Origin: Anagrus nilaparvatae
Taxonomy: Eukaryota > Arthropoda > Insecta > Hymenoptera > Mymaridae
Direction: 5' to 3'
DNA: 64,000 bases
Assembly: GCA_022575985.1 (NCBI GenBank)
Contig: JAKSXM010000137.1
Location: 16,262,001 to 16,326,000, forward strand
The notes beneath the pieces were generated by a model. That model was not told the origin of the DNA. It saw nothing but the letters and a program-made list of their open reading frames with translations, and ran no database searches. Below, piece after piece: positions 1-11,400 of the stretch (its first letter is position 1; each line of letters opens with the position of its first letter). The position numbers and the translations under genes are program-made.

Positions 1-2519
1 AAAACCAATAATTTTAGAGTAAATTAAGGTTTCAAATAAACCTATAAATGTAACTGGATCCATTATGATATAACATTAACAAGAAGCGTGTAATTATGTT
101 TTTCTAAATGAATTGTTAGAAAATTATATTTCAGTAAAAGTTTTTTCTACAGCTTTTGGGCAAAAATATAAAAATGAATCAAAAAATAAATTTTTTTATC
201 ATCTTAGTGTTAAAATTTTTATCATGCCTTAACATGAACCGAAAACTACCCTTCTATTCTCTCACAGGGTTGGGCAGGCTAAGAATTTTATTTTGCCTCC
301 TTTTGAAATGAAAGCGAAAGATTCACTAAAATTCACTATAAAATGTAAAAAATTCATATTTTGTCTCATATACCTAAATTTCTATAAAGAACTTTTAAAA
401 ATTCACCGCAAATATAATCATGTGTTTTAAATCACGTCATTTTCAAAAATGGTATACTTAAGCTCCTGTGTGCAAAAATTTACTTAAAACGTGTTCTTAA
501 TTACTTGATATTATATTATATGTAAGTTATATAGGGTCTAGTTAACTTTGTATCAATTATCAGTTTCCATTCGATCTCAAAATGTATTATGGGATGTAAA
601 TGTACCAAAAGAGCCTCATGATTTTGAAGAAAATAATAGGGTTTTGATATACTTAATTCTTTTTTTTTTTCAAAGAAGAAGATTATTACGAACATGCTCA
701 AATTTATATCATATTAAGAATGAATTATAATTTTATGGTGTACTATATTAATTTTTTTATAATAATTTTTATAAATTGTTTTTTTTATTTTACATTTTGT
801 ATATTAAATTTTAAAAAATTTTTGGTGGACGAATAGGTAATATTAAATTTACTTTTTTCATAATAATCATTTTTAATAAATAATTATTATTAAATAAATA
901 ATATCAAATTCGATAGGTTGAGTATTAGGTGGTCTTGAATTTTATTTGTGCTATGTAGAGTAAGATTTTTCAAAAATATCTGAACATCAAAAATACCAAG
1001 AAACTGCTTTTTTTTAATTTCGATTTATTTGGAAAAAATTTTTTTTTTTAAACATTTTATATCTAACAAATATAAAAAATATATTTTGTAAAGAACCCGT
1101 GGTAATTCTTGCTAAAAAAAAAAAAAAAATGCTGGAAAAAATCTTAAAATTCAACAAAACTTTGATGCCAATTAATGTTTATTTAATTATTTATAAATAT
1201 AAAGTCCAGACACCAATAAAGTTATATTTAGCCCCTGAATTTCAGCAACGTTTTATACATGAATGTATTAAAATATTATTAAACACTCTTTGTTAAGGGG
1301 TTATTAGCCTAACAGTTAGTGCATAAGAAAATAATAAAAAAATAATTGTCTACATTAAAAATTTTTTTGTATTTTCAATTATCTGATGAAATTAGTTGCA
1401 ATTTACTAAAAAATAAGATTTCCAAAATTATTGCTTATTTAATAGAACTTGTAAGTACTATTGTCACCAAATGTATTTCTTTATTTCTTTATTTCTTTAT
1501 TAAATTTCACGGACTCAAGAAAGTCCTTTTATACATATAATTACAAAATCTTATAACAATATGTATGTGCTCTTTTTGAGTAAAGTTTTAGTTCCATGAG
1601 AGTCCATATATTCGCTAGGAAAAGTAGTCATTAGTTTTATTTTTTTTAGTGCAATTAAAAATCCAAGCTTATTTTTTAACTACTATACAGACTGCTATAA
1701 GCAGAGATTACATTAATTTAAAACTTCGTAATAAAAAAAATATACAATTTATATTATAAATAAAATAACATTATTTTTTAATACTTTTACAAAATAAAAA
1801 ATTAAAAACATAAAATTACTTTATACAGTGTATATTCTTTAGAATAATAAAAACTTCTTTTTTTTTCCATGTATTAAATTTTTTTATGAGCTTTTAGCAT
1901 TTAAATAAATATCAATTCACAGTATAAAAAGATTCTATAAAAAAGATATACCTTTTGTGTACTATTTTTTATTGATAGTAAAAAAAGTAAAAAAAGAGCA
2001 TATAAAATATATAATTTAATTTAAAATTTCATTTTGATCTATTAAATTTAAAAGTAAAATAAAAAAAATTATTAAATTTTTTACTGATGTGGATTAAATT
2101 TATATTTTTGAAACTTTGTATTTTTTTTATTATTATAACACCTAAATAATTTATATATTATTTTATTTTAGTGATATTATAATCTTTTCCTGTTTTAATA
2201 ATATATAAGGCGTATAAAATTTTTAATTACATTTAAACATTCAAAAAATTGGATTAATATTTATATTACACGAAGATGAAATGAAATTTATTAGCCTTTA
2301 AAAAAAATTTTAAACTTTTATATGATAAATTATTAAAAAGTATAATTTAATATTCTTGTATATATTAGATCTCAGGTTATTTTAGAAAATATTTCATTTT
2401 GTGATAATCTCGTTTTGAAATGAACAGTAAAAGTCAAATCCATACATCACTTTTTAAATTTTTAGTTTAATTTATGGTAAATAATCAATAGATAATCTTC
2501 TATATAGCTGAAGGGACTT
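1..2519. other. AT-rich intergenic stretch without a recognisable gene
   Basis: I see no coding region, RNA gene or ordered repeat here. The stretch is dominated by A/T homopolymers, and the short open frames in it lack any recognisable motif or composition shift. Confidence 0.6.
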
Positions 2520-3225
2520 ATATTCCAGTCAATATATGGGGGGGGGGGGTCGGTATTGTTTCCGTTCCCCACCAGATTTGGTCTACTATAGGTTTTTTGG
2601 GTCGCTGATAACGAATTTTGGGGTATTTAACATATTGAACACCCTTAAATTTGCAAAAACTACTCCTTTTTGATGTATTCGAATTTGGAGTGGTTAGATT
2701 TGGTCAAAATTCATTTTTTGGGTCACTAACCACGCATTTCGGGGACATGAAAAATTAATATTTCATTCCTAAATTAGCAAGAAATACCCCTAAAAAGGGT
2801 TTTTTTGCTATTTTCGCAGTTTTAGGGTTCAGATTCGGTTCATCAAGGGGTTTTTGGTCAGTCAATAAGAATTTCGAGGAGTTTTATAATAAAAATTAAT
2901 TTTTTACTTTTAATTAGCAAAAATACCCCTAACAAGGGACGTTTTTGCTATTTTTGCACTTTCTTCGAATTTTCCGTTAAAAATTAATTTCTCATCCTTA
3001 GTTCAGTGATCCATAAAACCCATATGAACCTAATCTGAACACTGAAAGGCGAAAATAGTAAAAATACCCTATTTTAGGGGTATTTTTTGCTAGTTTAGGT
3101 GTGAAATATTAACTTTTCATAGAAAAGTCCCTGAAATTCGTGTTCAGGGACCTGAAAAACTTATAATAGACCATATCTGCTGATATACGGAAAGAATACT
3201 TTAGAACCGTATATTGACTAGAGTA
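2520..3225. repeat. Foldback element, family P, copy 1
   Basis: The ends are inverted: CAGTCAATATATGG on the left against CCGTATATTGACTAG on the right. Inside, segments of the type TTTGGTCTAC...GGGTCGCTGATAACGAATTT alternate with AAAAATACCCCTA blocks and reappear inverted in the right half. A run of about ten G follows the left end. Two other copies (6416-7402, 36479-36998) share the same end and internal motif. No coding capacity is seen, so this is a non-autonomous element. Its superfamily is unassigned, though the ACTC-type ends next to TA would suit a Tc1/mariner-like source. Confidence 0.75.
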
Positions 3226-5557
3226 TTAGGTGCTAGTTCATTTGAAAAATATGGCATGCTGCAATAAGAATTACAGGGTTCCCAATCCTATTAGACCCAA
3301 ATATTAACCCACCCTATAAATATATTCCATATTAAAATTTTTGGTCATTGGTCCATGAGAGAAATTCTGAATAATCAACCCTTGGAAAATTGGCTCGATA
3401 TTATCTATAAAATTATAAATTTTTTGAAACTTAAAATATATTTTGATTATTTACAATCTTATATCTCCATAAGAGAGTTTGCTTTTTTTGAGTTCTCATT
3501 AATTTATCTTAGAACTATAGGAAAATCTACGTTTTTATTCAATTCTTAGTATATTGTTTTTTATAAACTTCTCGTAAAAATTTTTAAGGGACCCTTTATA
3601 CTATATTTTATCATTAATATTTTTCTCATAATTTTTAATTATCAAAACCTATTAGTCCAAGAAGCTAATAATCCGCAGGACTATTTCTAGATTATCAAAT
3701 GACTTTTTAATTTATAGCTTTCATAAGTTTTGGCTTTAATGTTGTTAATAAAATCAAGGAACCCAAACTTCAAAAAGGCTATTGCAGAAACAATATATTA
3801 AAAATTACAAACCTAGATAATATTTTTAAAAATGGGTACAATATAAGGAGTCGCATTAATTTTTAAGACATCAAAATAATTTATGGAATCATTTTTTTTT
3901 TTAAACTGGAACTTTTTTTAGGATTCACCGCAAAAAATCCTAGCAAAACCAAAATAACTCAAATTCTAATATACCTACGTGCGTTATTGGCATAAAATAA
4001 TTTTATGCAATAATTTTTAATAATAAAAATTAAAAAGTGCATGCATTATGCAAAATTTTATTGAACCCCTCAATAAAAAGAATTATTTAACATATAATAA
4101 ACCATTTTATTACAGTCTCAAAATTTAAATCTTATTTCTGAATCTTTTGAATAAATTAATGATTGATATTAAAAAAAAAAAAATAAATTCAAAATAAAAA
4201 AAAATCAAGCTGCATCATACATGCATTAAAAATTTCAACAATAGTTGAATGATTCATTTGATTTTATTATAAAAACAGAAATAAAAATCCGTGAGAAAGT
4301 TGAAGAGTTTATACATTATATCAAACTTTTTTTTTGGATCAAACAAGAAAAAAATTTTCGTGTCTCACCGGTTTTCTTTTCTTTAAAATACGCATTTATA
4401 AGAAAAAAAAAATAAAGAATTTCTTTACCCTTACACACAGGTGCTCAATATATAGTCCAGCAAATTCTTTTTTTTTTTCAATCAGTTTCTTATACATTTA
4501 TTTGATCCCTTTCTTTTCATTAGTACGTCCAAGCAGCAAATCTTTAAATATTTATATAACATAATACTATGTAACGGGGGAGAAAAAAAAATTATATAAA
4601 AAGTTCTAGATTTTTGGAAATTGTGCATTGAAACATTGTTTACTTACATACAATACTGCAAATACGTGAGTTTTTCGTGTTTAAAATCGTCACGAAAGGG
4701 GATAAAATAACATATAGGATCAGCTTGATTCAGGTATAATCTTAAATAGTAAAAGGGTCGTACATATTCCTTTTGCTATATATTTTTATATGCACACATG
4801 AAACTTATATCCTACACAAAACGGATTTTTTTATTTAACTCGGGCACGTGTTATAAGAGGAATAAGAAAAAAAATAAGGTAATACAGATGAGTCTTATTG
4901 AAGGGTTCTCTTTTATAAATTCGTGCGACCAGGTAACCCTATTTTTAAAAAAATAAAAATAAAAATTACGTGCCCGAGATTTTGATATTCCTTAAAAAAA
5001 CATGATTTATTTTGAAAATACTGAATAACAAGGAGGTTGGAATTCAATTTATATTTTAATCTTAAAGGATGTTACGAAAAAGATATTTCTAAAGGAAAAA
5101 AATATTTTTTGTTTCAATTATTTTTTTTTTACCAAAAAATTTTTTTTCAATTTCGGGTGAATTATTGCCTGTCAAAAATTATTTGAATTAAAAAGGTTAC
5201 TAACTAATGTTGACAAGGCAAAAATTTTCTAAAAGACGTGGAAAAGGCCATTCGAATAGTACATTTTTAACTAAGGGAACAAAAACAAGGAATTATCCAG
5301 ATTACTATCTAAAGAAGGCAAATTGCGAAATAGGGCATCCTTTTATTTCTTTCATATTTGCAAATACATGAAAAATTAATAAAAAAATGATCTGCGTTCT
5401 TTCTAAAAAAACATTTTCTGATCAGCCATTTAAAAGACATTTATATCAGGTTTAGATTGCAATCCGACATCTATAGGTGATTAGGTTCATTTATAAAACG
5501 AGGAAACTTTAAGTTCAACAAATAAAAGTGATATGACATTATTTTATAGTTTCATGA
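3226..5557. other. Intergenic stretch with one small TIR element
   Basis: Apart from the short element at 4839-4978, I see only AT-rich sequence and homopolymer runs. No gene can be supported. Confidence 0.5.
4839..4978. repeat. Short element with CTCGGGCACGT inverted ends
   Basis: CTCGGGCACGT at the left is repeated exactly in inverse orientation (ACGTGCCCGAG) about 140 bases away, in sequence that is otherwise nearly all A/T. This fits a small MITE. No second copy was seen in the window. Confidence 0.5.
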
Positions 5558-6057
5558 CCCGACGAATTTTCGAAATATCTCTTATGATCTCCGCTGATCT
5601 TTTTAGATCTCCGGAGATCACTTTTGATTTCTGGAGATCTCCGGAGATCTCCGGAAATCTGAAGTGATCGCAAATTTCAGGTGATTTCTTTAGTTCTCTG
5701 GAGATCTCCGGAGATCTCCGGAAATCACTTTTGATCTCTGGAGATTACTGGAGATTAAAATAGATCTAAAGTAATCTCCAGAGATCACTGAGGTAAAAAA
5801 AAAAGTTAGAAAACTTTAGAAAGAATATTTAGAATCATTAAGCAAAGTTGTAAAACGATAAACTTGATTGTTTTACCTTATTTTTTGACTTTATTTAAAT
5901 TTAAAAAATCAAAAAGTACAGCAATAAGTTTACTAATTTTTATAATAAAAATAATTATTGGAATCGACTCAATAAGAAATACAATTAGGTAAATGAATAA
6001 AAAAAATTACTTATTTGATCATTAATAATTTTAATAAATATTTATAATTTTAATTAC
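5558..6057 (+). repeat. Left 500-bp terminal inverted repeat
   Basis: The mirror arm is 7977-8476. The outer part, up to about 5790, is an array of GGAGATC/GATCTCC palindromes. The inner part is AT-rich and ends in TTTTAATTAC. One visible difference from the right arm is CCTTATTTTTTG against CCTTGTTTTTTG. Confidence 0.88.
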
Positions 6058-6189
6058 AATATATTAATAGACATATTTTAAATTAGTCAACAATTTTTAT
6101 AAACAAATAATTAGAATTTATTTTTATAATAAAAATAATTATTACCACGAAAGGTACTTTTTCATCTATTTATAAAATAAAAAAATATA

Positions 6190-6375
6190 GTATATTACGG
6201 TCCTAGGCCAGAAAAATTCGACTCGGAAGGTAATTTACGTGCGATTTGGGTCATTCTTTGTTTATGGCCAAGGATTGTACAAAATTTTTTTGCGACTGTG
6301 GCGAGAAAATACGTCTTTGCCGGACACTCAGCGTCTGGGAAATACGTACATTCGGGCCGCAGTACAAAAAAATAA
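6190..6375 (+). repeat. Family W hairpin element, copy 1 (nested)
   Basis: It shows the ordered motifs of family W: TATATTACGG, GGCCAGAAAAAT, ACGTGCGATTTGGGTCATTC, then GTGGCGAGAAAATACG and a GGCCGCAGT-type close. It is GC-richer than its surroundings. It matches 29559-29795 and 61467-61690 closely. The left hairpin has lost its central part. Confidence 0.75.
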
Positions 6376-6415
6376 TTGTTTACTAATCTGGCTAATTCTT
6401 AAAAATTATAGTATT

Positions 6416-7402
6416 TACTCCAGTCAAATCACGGTTTTGGTGGTATTGTTTGTGGCCGCTACCAGATTTGGTCTACTAAAGGTTTTTTGGGTCGCTGAAT
6501 AGGAAAATCGGGGTCTTTTCTATTGGTTTGACCCTTAAATTAGCCAAAACTACCCCTAAAAGGGGTGTATTTTCAACTTTTGCTCTAGCCCTCCAAGATT
6601 TGGTCTAATAAAGGTTTTCGGGGTCGCTCATCACGAATATTGAAGTTATAACTATGAAAAACTACCCCTTCACCCTTAAATTGGCCAAAACTACCCCTAA
6701 AAAGGGTGTTTTCGCTACTTTCACTCTAGCCCTTCAAGATTTGGTCTAATAGGGTTTTTTTTTGTATAACCCTAATAGGGTTTGAATGTGTGATTCATTT
6801 ATTTATACCTTTCAAACCTTTTAGGAGTAGTTTTAGCAAATTTAACGGTGAAGACCTAATTTTTAATAGAAAAAAATGTGATTTTCGTGATCAGCGACCT
6901 AAACAATCCTTTAAGACCAAATCTTGGAGGTCTAGAGCGAAAGTAGAGAAAACACCCCTTTTAGGAGTAGTTTTGGCTAATTGAAGGGTGAAGAGTTAAG
7001 TTTTAATTGAAAAGACATCGATTTTTGTGATCAGCAACCCAAAAAACCCTATTAGGTCGAATCTTGGAGGTATAGAGCGAAAGTACCGAAAACACCCCTT
7101 TTAGGGGTAGTTTTTGGCCAATTTAAGGGTGAAGGGGTAGTTTTTCATAGTTATAACTTCAATATTCGTGATGAGCGACCCCAAAAACCTTTATTAGACC
7201 AAATCTTGGAGGGCTAGAGCAAAAGTTGAAAATACACCCCTTTTAGGGGTAGTTTTGGCTAACTTAAGGGTCCAGCCCCAATTGCGCATAGAAAAGACCC
7301 TGATTTTCGTGTTCAGCGACCCAAAAAACCTATAGTAGACCAAATCTGGTGGCGGCCACAAAGAATTCCACCCCCCCCCCCCCCCGGGATTTGACTGGAG
7401 TA
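6416..7402. repeat. Foldback element, family P, copy 2 (nested)
   Basis: The inverted ends are TACTCCAGTCAAAT and ATTTGACTGGAGTA. The interior is a long palindrome built from repeated units of about 145 bases, with blocks AAACTACCCCTAAAAGGGG, CCAAGATTTGGTCTAATA and GGGTCGCTCATCACGAAT. The units run in one orientation up to about 6790 and in the opposite orientation afterwards. A run of 15 C sits near the right end. It lies wholly inside the 500-bp-TIR element. Confidence 0.8.
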
Positions 7403-7976
7403 ATTCTTCAAGTCTAAATTACCATAAAGAAATAAAATATTACAGTATAAAAGTTAAAAATATTACTTATATTCGTAAGTTCTGTTATTTTTCTCTGCAT
7501 TTATAATTAAATTTTTTAATTTATTTACTTTTATAGTTTTACCCTTAGCTATAGAATCAGATGTTTGAATTTTCCAATTAGTATTAGGCCAAATCCGAAG
7601 TCTGTTTTGACCTAACGTCGTCCAATTTTGCGTAATTGCCCATTTTAGGTCATTTTTAACGTTTTTTTGCCATTTTTTGTTAAAATTTTTAATATATTAC
7701 CATTTTCCTCATATTACATTAATGTTTTTTCTCTATACCAAATTATCATATCTATTCATACAAAAAAAAATGGTAGCCCATAATAGGGATTCTTAGGCTA
7801 TTATTCACGCTTGTTGGGCTAATTTTAGCTATTTTTATGAAATAATACCAATTTTAATCTACAGCTTCTGGTTTTTGAGTATTTTAAGATAGTTAAATAC
7901 GAATATTATTTTTAATTTATCTAAAAACGGTGCAGTAGCCTATATTAGGCACTTATAGGCTGTTTTTTGGTAATTG

Positions 7977-8476
7977 GTAATTAAAATTATAAATATTTAT
8001 TAAAATTATTAATGATCAAATAAGTAATTTTTTTTATTCATTTACCTAATTGTATTTCTTATTGAGTCGATTCCAATAATTATTTTTATTATAAAAATTA
8101 GTAAACTTATTGCTGTACTTTTTGATTTTTTAAATTTAAATAAAGTCAAAAAACAAGGTAAAACAATCAAGTTTATCGTTTTACAACTTTGCTTAATGAT
8201 TCTAAATATTCTTTCTAAAGTTTTCTAACTTTTTTTTTTACCTCAGTGATCTCTGGAGATTACTTTAGATCTATTTTAATCTCCAGTAATCTCCAGAGAT
8301 CAAAAGTGATTTCCGGAGATCTCCGGAGATCTCCAGAGAACTAAAGAAATCACCTGAAATTTGCGATCACTTCAGATTTCCGGAGATCTCCGGAGATCTC
8401 CAGAAATCAAAAGTGATCTCCGGAAATCTAAAAAGATCAGCGGAGATCATAAGAGATATTTCGAAAATTCGTCGGG
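7977..8476 (-). repeat. Right 500-bp terminal inverted repeat
   Basis: This is the reverse complement of 5558-6057, from GTAATTAAAA at the inner edge to ATTCGTCGGG at the outer edge. Confidence 0.88.
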
Positions 8477-11400
8477 GAAAAACTTTTCCTCAAAACAGGC
8501 AATTTTTAGAAGATGAAGATGCTTCACCTGATAATTAAACAATTTGTTAGCTATTAATTTTTAATATTTTTGTATGTGACTTTTTTTTATAGAAAAATTT
8601 TAGATATTTTTATAATATTTTTATTAACACTTTTGATACTTAAGATTAAAAATATGTGAAAGTATTGAAAAAATCTATTTTAAGCTTTTAACGCTTGAAA
8701 AATACAAAAACTTTTCACTCATTAAATAATAGACGTAAAATCTTAAAAATAACATTGCATACATATTATATTCCAGGTGCAGTTTCATTTTTATATTATT
8801 TTTTTTATTTTTATTACATAAAAAAAAAAGATCGCTTGTACAATATTTTTACGGATCAAAACCCGTTTTGATATCCTTTCCACCTACGTATTTTATGAGA
8901 TCTTCAATTTTCTTACAATAACAGAAGCTTTAAGAATTGTCCTATAAAAAAATCGGATAGCCACAATAAAATCATTGTCCTTTCGAATTATTCCATGCAC
9001 GCGCAATTTCAAAAATACATCAATTTTTTTTTAAATAAAAAGAAGAAAAAAATGGGTAAAAGTAGCCTTTATTTTCAAGATTTTTTTACTATTCAGTAAA
9101 TATTATAAATACTGAATTTTGATCGTTATTTCATCTGTGCTTATTAACTGTGACAGGAAAGTTTTTTCTTTTTTACCAATAAAGGGATTTATAAAAAAAA
9201 TTTGTTAAAAAAATATAATAGGGTCAAAAAATGTTATAATGACGCACCCTATAAAAAATTTTAACATAATATGACCGTCATGTACTGTGTTTATTTGACC
9301 TAATTAGCTGTTATTTTCACTTTTCAGATCATTTTATCAATACTGAGCTATATTCTTAAAAAAAAATTGATCTGAAATGTTAAAATAACTGCTAATATAT
9401 TTTTAGATTTTATCCACATATTTCAGGTTTTTATAGTCACGGACCCAATTGAAATTATTGGTTTAAAAATTTCTTATTAAAGTATGGATTAGTATTCTTA
9501 AAATGATTTGAAATGTGGAAATAATTTCTGGTATATGTTTAAATTTTAACAATATAATTTAAGTTTCTAGAGTTGGGGACCCTAGAGGCATTGAAATTAT
9601 TGATTCAAAAATTTATTGTTAAAATGTAGCCAAGTAAATTGTTCAAAATCTCCAGGGTTCCTATCTATAGAGAATCCAAATTTTTTAAGAAAATTTTTTT
9701 TATTTTGGTCAAAATAAAAGTTTTCAAGAAAATCCAGTTCCCCTATTTCATTAGCACTTTTTTTATCAAAAAACTTGGCTTATAAAGAATTTGAACCAAT
9801 TCAAATGGTTTTAAGCGAATAAAATCAAAATTTCTAAAAATGAAAAAATTTTAAAACTCACTCAAATCCATTTGTTTCAGGTTTTTTGAGCTCTCTGACC
9901 CGGTAAACTATATTGATATAAGTTTTTGACTATTTTGAACCTTTTTCGGTACCAAACAACGAAAAATTAAAAAAAATATAAAATCTAACATTTTTCCAAA
10001 ATTGCCAAGAAAATCCAGTTTCCCTATCTCATTAGCACTTTTTTTATTAGAAAACTTAATTCATAAGTAATTTTAACCAATTCAAGTGGTTTTATGCAAA
10101 TAAAGCCAACATTTTTAAAAATGAAAAAATTAAAAGGAATTTTTACCAATTCAAGTGGTTTTATGCAAATAAAGCCAACATTTTTAAAAATGAAAAAATT
10201 CCAAGTAGGCTCCCAATGGCCATAAATACTTGATTTAAATTAGAAAAAAAATATTCCGACATTTAATTCTTAAAGTCGCATAATGAGAATACAAATATCA
10301 TTTTTCTAATAAATATAGCTTCGCTCTACCCATCATTGACGGTTTCTATAGTAATTATGAGATTGTTAAATTACAAATATCCGCTTTCAATTTTGCATTT
10401 TGCTTTGATAATCAATTTTTTTAGGTGTTAGTTGCAGGCTTCTTGTTGATACTTTTTTTTTTGTTGACTTTCTGAAAGCACAAGTCTCAGATATGGTCTT
10501 AAATACAAGCGTAATAAAAAAATAAAAATAAAAAATGAAAAGTTTCTTAAACTGGGTAGTTACCTGTTAGTAATTTCTAAAAGCATATTAGTGCTATAGC
10601 AAGCCCTAAACCTAAATTACTCTCACAATCAGTTGCAATTCTTATCTTCTCTCTCTCACTTTTAATATCCTCACTCCCTCCTTAATTACTAAACCTTCCA
10701 TGTTATAACTAATTAATAATAACAAATTGTAAGCCCCTAGAATCAAAAAGATAAAAAAAATCATGCCAAAAGTATTAAAATTGCATAAATCAAATAAAAT
10801 ACATTAAAATTACATAGAACCAGTTTTTTTAACCTTACATATCATTACAATTAATCATGTAACCACACGTGCTTCTTATACACAGTAGATAATAAAATAT
10901 AATTTTTTAAAATGTAACTTTTGTATACAACATTTGAGTAAGTATAGTAGTTTTAATAGTAGTTGTATTAACAATTTGTTATAGTTGACAGCGGATCTTA
11001 AGGGGTACAATACCGCCGACAGAACGTTTTTTTTTATTTTTGATCGTCTTTCTTTTATAATATACTGAAGAAAAAAAAATTGATATAAATATGTGTGCTA
11101 AAGTTTCTTTATAATGTGCGGTAACCAAAGGATTTCTTTTACTGATTTAATTTTTATTTTTTTGTTTTATTTCAAGTCGTATGATAACGTATTCATATAT
11201 GCGCGACGACTTGCTGATTATATTAAGAATAATTTTTTTTTACAACAAAATATAAAAGAAAAGAAACTCTCCAGGGAATCTTGTTATAATATTTCAACCA
11301 GAAGCTCTGTATAATATAAATTTTTTTAACATTATTTTTGTTGGTATATGATATAAATTAGACTGTACCAAATCTACCTACTTTAAAAAAAGTTAAAAAA

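Larger units (their letters stand above)
5558..8476. mobile_element. 2.9 kb non-autonomous DNA element with 500-bp TIRs
   Basis: Positions 5558-6057 and 7977-8476 are inverted copies of 500 bases that differ at only a few sites by eye. Both start CCCGACGAATTTTCG at the outer edge. The outer 230 bases of each arm hold a dense series of palindromes of the type GATCTCCGGAGATC. The interior has no transposase-like frame. It contains a family W hairpin element (about 6190-6375) and a complete family P foldback (6416-7402), both apparently later insertions. The near identity of the arms suggests a recent origin or ongoing homogenisation. Long TIRs without coding capacity fit a MULE/foldback-type element, but no target duplication was clear, so the superfamily is open. 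Confidence 0.85.

Noticed and set aside
5580..5790. Regular palindromes considered as a CRISPR-like array
   Set aside because: Units are irregular, there are no unique spacers of constant size, the array is mirrored at 8240-8455 as part of TIRs, and the genome is eukaryotic.
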